In this document: positions 57,246 to 64,000 of the stretch, in pieces
How positions within the stretch are numbered: position 1 is the first letter of the stretch
How the letters are laid out: the number at the start of each line of letters is the position of its first letter
Assembly (NCBI RefSeq): GCF_008728515.1
Contig: NC_044977.1
Location: forward strand, 3,619,501-3,683,500
Length of the DNA stretch: 64,000 nt
DNA from: Papio anubis
Taxonomy: Eukaryota > Chordata > Mammalia > Primates > Cercopithecidae
Direction: 5' to 3'
Notes under the pieces: generated by a model
What the model saw: the letters and a program-made list of their open reading frames with translations, nothing else
Told to the model about the DNA's origin: nothing
The model's database searches: none
Translations under genes and position numbers: made by a program

Positions 57246-60040
57246 TGCAGAATATTTAAATAATATGATGCTCTTGAATCAAACTTTCTCTTTGAGAACA
57301 AGTTCTTATTTCTCTAGTATGAAATAAGAGCTACTCTTAAAACTTTTAAACACTACAGGTGGCCATGCTCACCTCAATAGTTTCGGATTCCATAAATTGA
57401 TCCATGGTACAGCCTTGGTTTCTATAGTTTAAACATTTGTACAGTTAATTCTTTTTAAGACTTCCAGATTTAAGAACTTTGATGTACATTCTTTGTTTAG
57501 TCTGAAGTAGTGTGGTATCTAATGGACATGCCATATCACAAACAAAATTACTATATTGTATTTGCCACCCATCATTAGTCCACAGAAAGATACATTATAG
57601 TTGTATGACCATAGACAGATATTTTTAATGTTTTTTGATATATTTTATGATAAATCTTAATGTATGGGATATAAAATGTATCTTTTTTCAATATTAGAAT
57701 TTTCTACTTATGCATCTTTGTAGTAGATAAAAATTAACCTTTTATTTAAAAAGGAGGTCAGATTGAATCAAAAAGTAAGGTAAGTATAATACTGGAAAAT
57801 AATCATACTTTACTATGAGATTTGTTATAGGTAGCAAAAGGAGAACAGCAAATAAATATTGTCACTCAAAATAAGTGAATAGCCAAATTTTGCATAACTG
57901 GAGCCCATTAAATAACTTAATATTTTAACTCCATGATCAGTAACCATTTAATACCAGCAAAAGCAGTGAGCAGTTTTTGTAGAAGACATTAATAAAGATT
58001 GGCAAGGATGAAAATTTCAAATTCAATGTTGAACTCTTCCTGCATACGCTGTGACAGACTGATAAAAATATCAGTTCAGAAAAGAGTAATACTCATTTGT
58101 TGTTCGAGTTCTTAACTTTTTATTGTGGCTGTAACAGATACTTACACATATTAAAAACTCATTGCACACTTACAAGTGTGATTATTTTCTAGTATTGTAT
58201 TTATCTTACTTTTTTATTCAATGTAACCTCCTTTTTAGACAGAAAATTAATTTTTATATGCCACAAAGATGCATAATTAGAAAATTTTAACATTTAAAAA
58301 GTATATTTCTTGATTACAAAATAATTTTTCTCAAGCAAGTTTTCCAAGGTAGTAGTTTCCAAAGGCAGCTTAGTGCCATCTAGTGGCAAAATTAGTTATC
58401 AGATTATTCCTCCTGATAAAAGTTCAGAAGTGCCGGCCATAAATCTACATCACACACACGGTAGGTATGAATTTTAGGATGTATGTTGACATCGTATAAT
58501 AATGAGGCAAGCCTATGATAATTACACCAAAATTAAAGTTTAACATTTAATTATTATTATTAACAAGGAATTATGTGTAGCTAAGACATAGTCAACAAAT
58601 GAAAGATACAAGACAGTAGCTTTAAAGGATAAACCAAGCCTCAGAAGGGAAAGTGACAACCAAACAGGTTTTTAAAAATAATAGATCAAAGTGCATTTTC
58701 AGTGTCAGGATGTGCTTAAGGTTATGAAGAACAATTTAGAATGAAAAGGAATATTTGTTTCTCTGTTGTCTTGTGGGAGAAACTAGGTAATATTTGGATA
58801 AAATTCAGAACATTTAAGCTAGAGAAGAGGAAGTTACTGAGAAAACTACTCAATAACTATGAGACTTTATAAAAGGCCCTATAATTTATCTCACTGTAGA
58901 TCCTAAATAATACAAGATTTAAAAGTATCTCTCTAGAAATGTTTGTGAACTGTCTTTCCTTGAGGGAAATGGAGTGGACTTGATGAAATTAAAATTAAGT
59001 TTCCTTTCAGGCTTTAATTGTATTAAAAGCCAAGTATACTCCCCAGAATTCATCTTTTTGGTTTTGAGATAATATGTCTGTTGGACCCAGCTGAAATTCT
59101 GCCTTTTGTTAGTCCTTTTCCTGAGACTCCAATTAACTTTATGAAATTTCTCTTCAGGGAAAAAATCGAGGCAAAAGGATTAATTTAGCTAACAATGCTG
59201 TGATATAAAAATCTCTGTAGGAGCTTTTTCTGACCTATTCCAGGGATTCTGCCAACTCAAATGCTGGGATGATAAAAGAGTTCTTCATAGCCCAGGAGAT
59301 AAGGAAAAAACGCACCGCATCAGACCCAATTGCTCTTAGAGGAATTCAAACGAATCCAAAATAGCCTTAATGTCTAAAAATGCCACACTTTCTCCCAGTC
59401 AGATTGGAAAGGGTACATAAGACTGAGTTTTTAAGTGATGTAATTTTCTCAATCTGATGAGGAAAGCTTTTATATGTTCTAAATGAGCTATCACAAAAAG
59501 AGAGAGCCACTCTTTTTTCTCAGCCACTAAGAGCAAAATGAAACGATATGATTTTATGAAACACAGAGCTGTGGATAAGAGCAGACACAAAGCTTCTCTT
59601 GCTCCCAATCTTAGCCATGATGAGTTTTCTTGGTTTGCTTATGAAACATAGAAACAGCTGTGATTTCTTTCCTTGTCTGTATATTACTTAAAACACTCTG
59701 TTCTCTCCAGTTAAGCACTTTGATCCTTTTGTATCTCTAATTCAACATGATCACAAAACATGAAGAAAGAAAGAAATGCATGGAACTGTTACCATTTTAT
59801 CCATATAGGTTTAAATAATTTTTCATTTTCTCATTTATGATACTAAGGATTTTATAATTTTTAAGAAGTCTTTTTACATAGACTATCCTTGAATTACACA
59901 TCATAATTTAGGAACAAAAGTGAATTACATGTTTACTCAACATATTTTTCCTGGAAGACCGTATAATTAATGAGTGTATTATTAAATCATGACTACTAAC
60001 TCTGCAAATAAAGATATCAGTTGCATTGAGTTCTAGGCCT
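57246..60040. other. Long unique AT-rich stretch, no feature seen
   Basis: No repeat is recognised in about 2.8 kb. The 69-codon minus-strand frame at 59399-59608 has no recognisable domain. Confidence 0.5.
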
Positions 60041-60168
60041 CCACACACACATATGCACATGTATCCACAGGCATACACATGCACACACACAGAAGCACAT
60101 ACATGGTCTGACACATACACACATGCAGTCTTGTGCATATATAAACACACGTGTGTACATCCAGACAC
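60041..60168 (+). repeat. Impure CA-rich tract
   Basis: Many short (CA)n and ACATGCACA-like words are mixed over about 130 bp. The opposing frames at 59908-60335 run through this low-complexity tract. Confidence 0.85.
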
Positions 60169-61678
60169 ATTTGCTTTCATATTCCTTTCTTTATTGTGAC
60201 TTGCAATTTGAAAGCCTCAATATCAAGTTTATGATAATAATAGGAAACATAATGATGTATATTATTATTGCAATCAATCATTTGTCAAGAAGCAATTTTC
60301 ACCGTATATACCATGGTCCAAATCTGATGGATTAAAATATAACAAAGGTTAAAAAATACAGTTTATGTTCACTTAAATAAGGTGAATTATTAAATTATAG
60401 GAAACAAATTCCAAGTCACTGATAATTATGTGTTTATCATAATTCTATATATTCTGCTTCAATGATTGATGATAACTTTGATTTCATCATTTGAAATTAA
60501 TCACTATTTTTCAGAAATATCTCCATTTGTTTTAACAATTAATTATCCTCTCTTCATGCCACTAATTTATATTTTTCCATATTCTAGGTTTTTTCTCCTT
60601 TCCTCTAATTTCAACTTCTTTTGCTTACTCTTGACTAATTAATCTTTTCTTCTCTATAATCTACTTATCACAAATCACGCCTTAATCCATTATTTTCTTA
60701 TTTAGGTGGCAATGTGAAGCAGCTGTGATTACAATTTGCAAGGATTAATCAATCCAGTTTCTGTATATTTTTGGTCCTTTGTGGTACCTTTTTTAATAAA
60801 GTATTATCAAAAAAGGCATTGACATCAACTACTCTGAAAACAGCAATTCATAAGTCAGAAACCTTAACTTTAGTTTAACCATTTAAATAAGCATGCATAC
60901 CTGCTAACTATGTATTTCTTTTACATATTTTCTAAGGAATTAACTGAGGATTCACTGAGGTACTCAACACAACCCTGAAAGTCATAAGATTACATTTCCG
61001 AAAAGTAGTTCTGTTTGGGGAATACCTTCTTTCTGAATACCTGGAGCAACTTCCACTCTGACTGAGTTCTAAAAGAGCACGTTTAATCATTCCTCCTTTT
61101 ATAACTGCAACTTCTTTATATTCAGTTCTTCCTCTCAATTTCCAAACATATTTGTATATGAATTGCATCAGAATGTGCTGTCCTCAGAATCTTCTACTTG
61201 TAGTTTATTTATTGGTTCCTCTATCCTTCTCTCCTTTCCTCTCACGATTAGAATCCAAATTTCATGTAATGGCCACAGCCACCCTTCACCAGCATTCTTT
61301 GTATCTACGTGCCATTGAGCTCCTTTCCCACCTGCTTGGCAAAGCCACAACTGTGTATCAGTTCACTTTTTGGCCTTTCCGCCTGCACATCCATACCAAT
61401 TCACATCTATACTAACGTCATGCCAGCAGACCTGAATATGGTCCTTGGTCCTGAATATGGACAGACACATGCATTTCTAGCATAGCCCCATGGGAACTCT
61501 GCCTCGGTTGCTACTGAGTCAGAAATCTTGGCTCCTTCATCTCTCTGCTTTATCATCACAGGATCCCCTAACTTCACGAATAAATAAAAGGCCTCACATG
61601 AAAGTGCTACTCACCCCCTCCACTGAGTCTGTCAACCTGCAGCTGCACTTCTCTGTGCTAAAACGGCACTACATTTCC
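60169..61678. other. Unique sequence, more C+T-rich after 61200; no feature seen
   Basis: The 61200-61678 part is less AT-rich and may be an old repeat, but I cannot assign it. Overlapping frames there show no domain. Confidence 0.45.
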
Positions 61679-61978
61679 GGGACGGGCGCGGCGGCTCAGG
61701 CCTGTAATCCCAGCACTTTGGGAGGCCAAGAGGGGCGGATCACAAGGTCAGGAGATGGAGACCATCCTGGCCAACACGGTGAAACCCCGTCTCTACTAAA
61801 AATACAAAAAATTAGCCGGCCGCGATGGCGGCGCCTGTGGTCCCAGCTCCTCGGGAGGCTGAGGCAGGAGAATGGCGGGAACCCGGGGGGCGGAGCTTGC
61901 AGGGAGCCAAGATGGCGCCGCTCACTCCAGCCTGGGCCACAGAGCCAGACTCCGTCTCAACAACAACAACAAAAAAAA
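61679..61978 (+). mobile_element. Young Alu with a divergent 3' half, full length
   Basis: It runs from gggacgggcgcggcggctca to a CAACAA tail. It keeps many CpGs and shares unusual variants with the Alu at 45440: cggcgcctgtggtcccagct, gcgggaacccggggggcgg and gccaagatggcgccgctcac. Several frames (61490-61996, 61825-62091, 61872-62162) are Alu read-through. Confidence 0.96.
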
Positions 61979-62117
61979 GGTACCACTTTTCACTGAACCT
62001 TCTCCCTCCACTTTTCCATTGGGTTACATCTCTTCCAGACTTCTTAGGACTGGGAGTTTTTGGTTATGCACTCTCATCCTTATATGTTTAATTCCACCTA
62101 TACAAAGGCTTCCTATA

Positions 62118-62295
62118 GAGATGCTGACTCTAGAGTCAGGCAGACCTGGAGTTCTTCACTAGCCTTAGTATTAAGACTTAGCAAGTGGGGGCAAGATACT
62201 GCCCTCTAAACCTCACTTTTCTTACCTGTACAATGGGAATAATAATAGCACATAACTCACATGATTACAGTGATTAAATAATGGATGAGGAAAAT
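62118..62295 (+). mobile_element. MIR SINE, sense
   Basis: tctagagtcaggcagacctg, aaacctcacttttcttacct and acaatgggaataataatagc follow the MIR head and core. Confidence 0.85.
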
Positions 62296-62671
62296 TTTGG
62301 CATGAAAGATTTGATAAAGTTTTGCTATTTATTACACTTTCTAACAGGATTCAAGGAAGCCTATTCATTGAGAGTATGGGAGAGCAGCAGTTTTTCTTAA
62401 TGCCTCAATTTTGTATTCTTGTCTGATTTCATTCTTGTAATTCACCATGAAGCTACTTAAAAGAAATGTACTCTTCACCTCTAACCCTGTTTCCAGCCTC
62501 CTCTTTCTGACTTTGACATTCACCACTGTACTGCAAGTCCTCACAAAATTCACTTCAACTCCATGTTAAAAGTCCCTTATCTTAGTTGCTCTCTTGGCAA
62601 GAGAGCAATGTTGTATATGCCCTCCTTACTCATCGCCTCTCCTTTCTTGGCTCTCTTGGACCCGACTCCAA
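62296..62671. other. Unique sequence, no feature seen
   Basis: No repeat or gene is recognised. Confidence 0.45.
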
Positions 62672-62760
62672 ATAGAATGCCCAGCACTTGGCTGGCACAA
62701 CACAGGGCACATAACAGCCACCAATAAATATTTGTTCAATGACTTAATTAACACAGGAAC
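62672..62760 (+). mobile_element. L2 or MIR 3' end, sense
   Basis: gcccagcacttggctggcac, caataaatatttgttcaatg and actta fit the common 3' end shared by L2 and MIR. L2 is the better fit because of the tail. Confidence 0.6.
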
Positions 62761-63607
62761 GAGATTTCCAGGGTCACAGCTGCCAATGATGTTTGCAGAG
62801 TTCTCAATCCTCTAGACGTTCACTTCCCTGAAGAAACAGCTGGAGTCCTAAATTCCTTCTAAGGTAGTTCAATCCATATAAAGGCTAAAACCACATTAGT
62901 CTCTTAAGAATATTCTATATTAAGGATGTCTTAGAAACAGGGGGAAGCTCTTAAGTTTACATTATATAGCTTTCAGAGCTATTGCACTTGGTCAGAAATA
63001 GGAAACAGAAATGGTGAGGCACATTTCCATGAAGGCTCAAATTACACTATTTTGTAAAGTTTAAAATCTGCCCATCATTATCCATAAATTGCAGCTATAC
63101 ATTATAATTATTTAATCTACATTTCTTGTTAAACATCTAAATTATGTCACTTCACCAATTACAGGAATTATGTGATTAGGTGTAATTATCCTAAATAGCT
63201 GAACACAATTAAAACATCTTACATGCAGGAAGTGTCATATATAGTATGTTAATTTTTTTTTCTCTTGACTCGCTGTCCTTGGTCTCTATCACAAGGAGAT
63301 AGAGTCTGACTCAGTTTTGAATGGAATCAGGGAATTTCCAGCTTTCCAGTGACCACTGGCTCAGGGGCTACCTACAACAATTCCTTTCTGATATTAATCT
63401 CATTTTCAGACAATTTCTGTAGTTAGTTTTTCCTGAAGCTTATCACCAGTAACATAAACAGCAGCGATGCTGACTCTTATATTTGGTACTGCTTCAGGGT
63501 CCAACAGATCTATGCAAGACTGAATTGGAAGATTATATTCAGATTTCTATGCTTAGAAGATCCCCCACACAGTTTGCCAGACTACTGTCTACCCATCGTT
63601 TGTTAAA
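62761..63607. other. Unique sequence; ATTA-rich block at 63080-63240
   Basis: Within it, accaattacaggaattatgt, gattaggtgtaattatccta and ctgaacacaattaaaac cluster several homeodomain-type cores. No gene is recognised. Confidence 0.4.
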
Positions 63608-63720
63608 ATGTGTGATTTCGGACAGTCATTCAATCTTTCAACCACTTGATTTTTCTGTGTATAAAACGTGGATGATTATAATAGACAAGAAATGTGGATA
63701 ATAATAGTACCTCCCTATTA
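63608..63720 (+). mobile_element. MIR SINE fossil, sense
   Basis: tcggacagtcattcaatctt, ttctgtgtataaaacgtgga and ataataatagtacctcccta follow the MIR core. Confidence 0.55.
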
Positions 63721-63859
63721 TCAGTTTGAGCACCATAGTAAGTACATATTACTCCTGAGTTCTCAGATTAAATATTGCTTATTCAGAGGCCCTGATCAGC
63801 ATTTTTCACTTTTCTCACAATTTGTAATTAAGTATTGTGAGTTTCTTAGCTTAATATCA

Positions 63860-63985
63860 TTTTCCTTTATTAAGCCACACATTTCATGAAGATATACAGG
63901 GATCATGCTTGTTTTGTGCCTAGTATACTGCTTACACACAGAGAACGCTGAGTGAATGAATGAGTGATGAATGAGTAATAGGTGG
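63860..63985 (+). mobile_element. L2 LINE 3' end, sense
   Basis: tttcatgaagatatacaggg, gttttgtgcctagtatactg and the tail gagtgaatgaatgagtgatg follow the L2 3' end. Confidence 0.7.
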
Positions 63986-64000
63986 GTTTTTTGTTTGTTT

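Noticed and set aside
61490..61996. 168-codon frame on the plus strand
   Set aside because: Its C-terminal half is a young Alu read in sense, which is often open by chance. The first ~60 codons have no resemblance I can name.

Overview
This window is nuclear DNA from a primate, AT-rich and packed with repeats. I found no protein-coding exon or structural RNA gene that I can support. It reads as intergenic sequence or part of a large intron. Alu elements, L1PA/L1PB/L1MA elements, THE1/MST-type MaLR LTRs, a MADE1 half-site and many MIR and L2 fossils place it in a catarrhine primate. Two details point to an Old World monkey rather than human. The young L1 tail at 19.0-19.7 kb carries 3' UTR variants I remember from macaque and baboon L1. 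The AluY at 26.36 kb carries variants I associate with AluYR-type elements. That taxonomic call rests on memory and was not checked by search.

Layout. 1-10 kb: AT-rich sequence with an antisense Alu, a scrambled L1M fossil with inverted arms, a 0.7 kb antisense L1M, an Alu whose right half has been replaced by an inverted copy of DNA lying 3.3 kb away, MIR and L2 fossils, an AluJ and an L1MA tail. 10-20 kb: a sense L2, a solo MaLR LTR, a 2 kb antisense L2 carrying an Alu monomer, an antisense MLT1 LTR split by an AluJ, MIR, MER5A, and a recent 5'-truncated L1PA with target-site duplications and an intact C-terminal ORF2 frame. 20-30 kb: L2, MIR, half a MADE1, an L1PB tail, a possible L3/CR1 fossil, a hAT-type MITE, a young AluY, and an L2 stretch expanded into a degenerate minisatellite, followed by an unusually indel-ridden Alu. 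30-41 kb: a complete two-LTR MaLR element, a 196-bp direct duplication (one copy inside a 1.6 kb L2), AluJ, L1M, a hAT MITE, a TG/GA microsatellite and a solo MaLR LTR. 41-52 kb: a quiet unique stretch, several Alus, and a 1.8 kb sense L1M interrupted by a GATA tract and an Alu monomer. 52-64 kb: mostly unique AT-rich DNA with MIR and L2 fossils and one further young Alu that matches the one at 45.4 kb in many non-consensus positions.

No genes act together here. The biology visible is retrotransposition history plus three local rearrangements: a templated inverted insertion, a direct duplication and an L1 inversion. Most open reading frames in the window are chance frames or run through Alu, L1, L2 or MaLR sequence. 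I found no sign of a new coding system. Family names below come from recognising consensus features by eye; subfamily names are tentative and boundaries are good to about 5-20 bp unless a target-site duplication fixes them.
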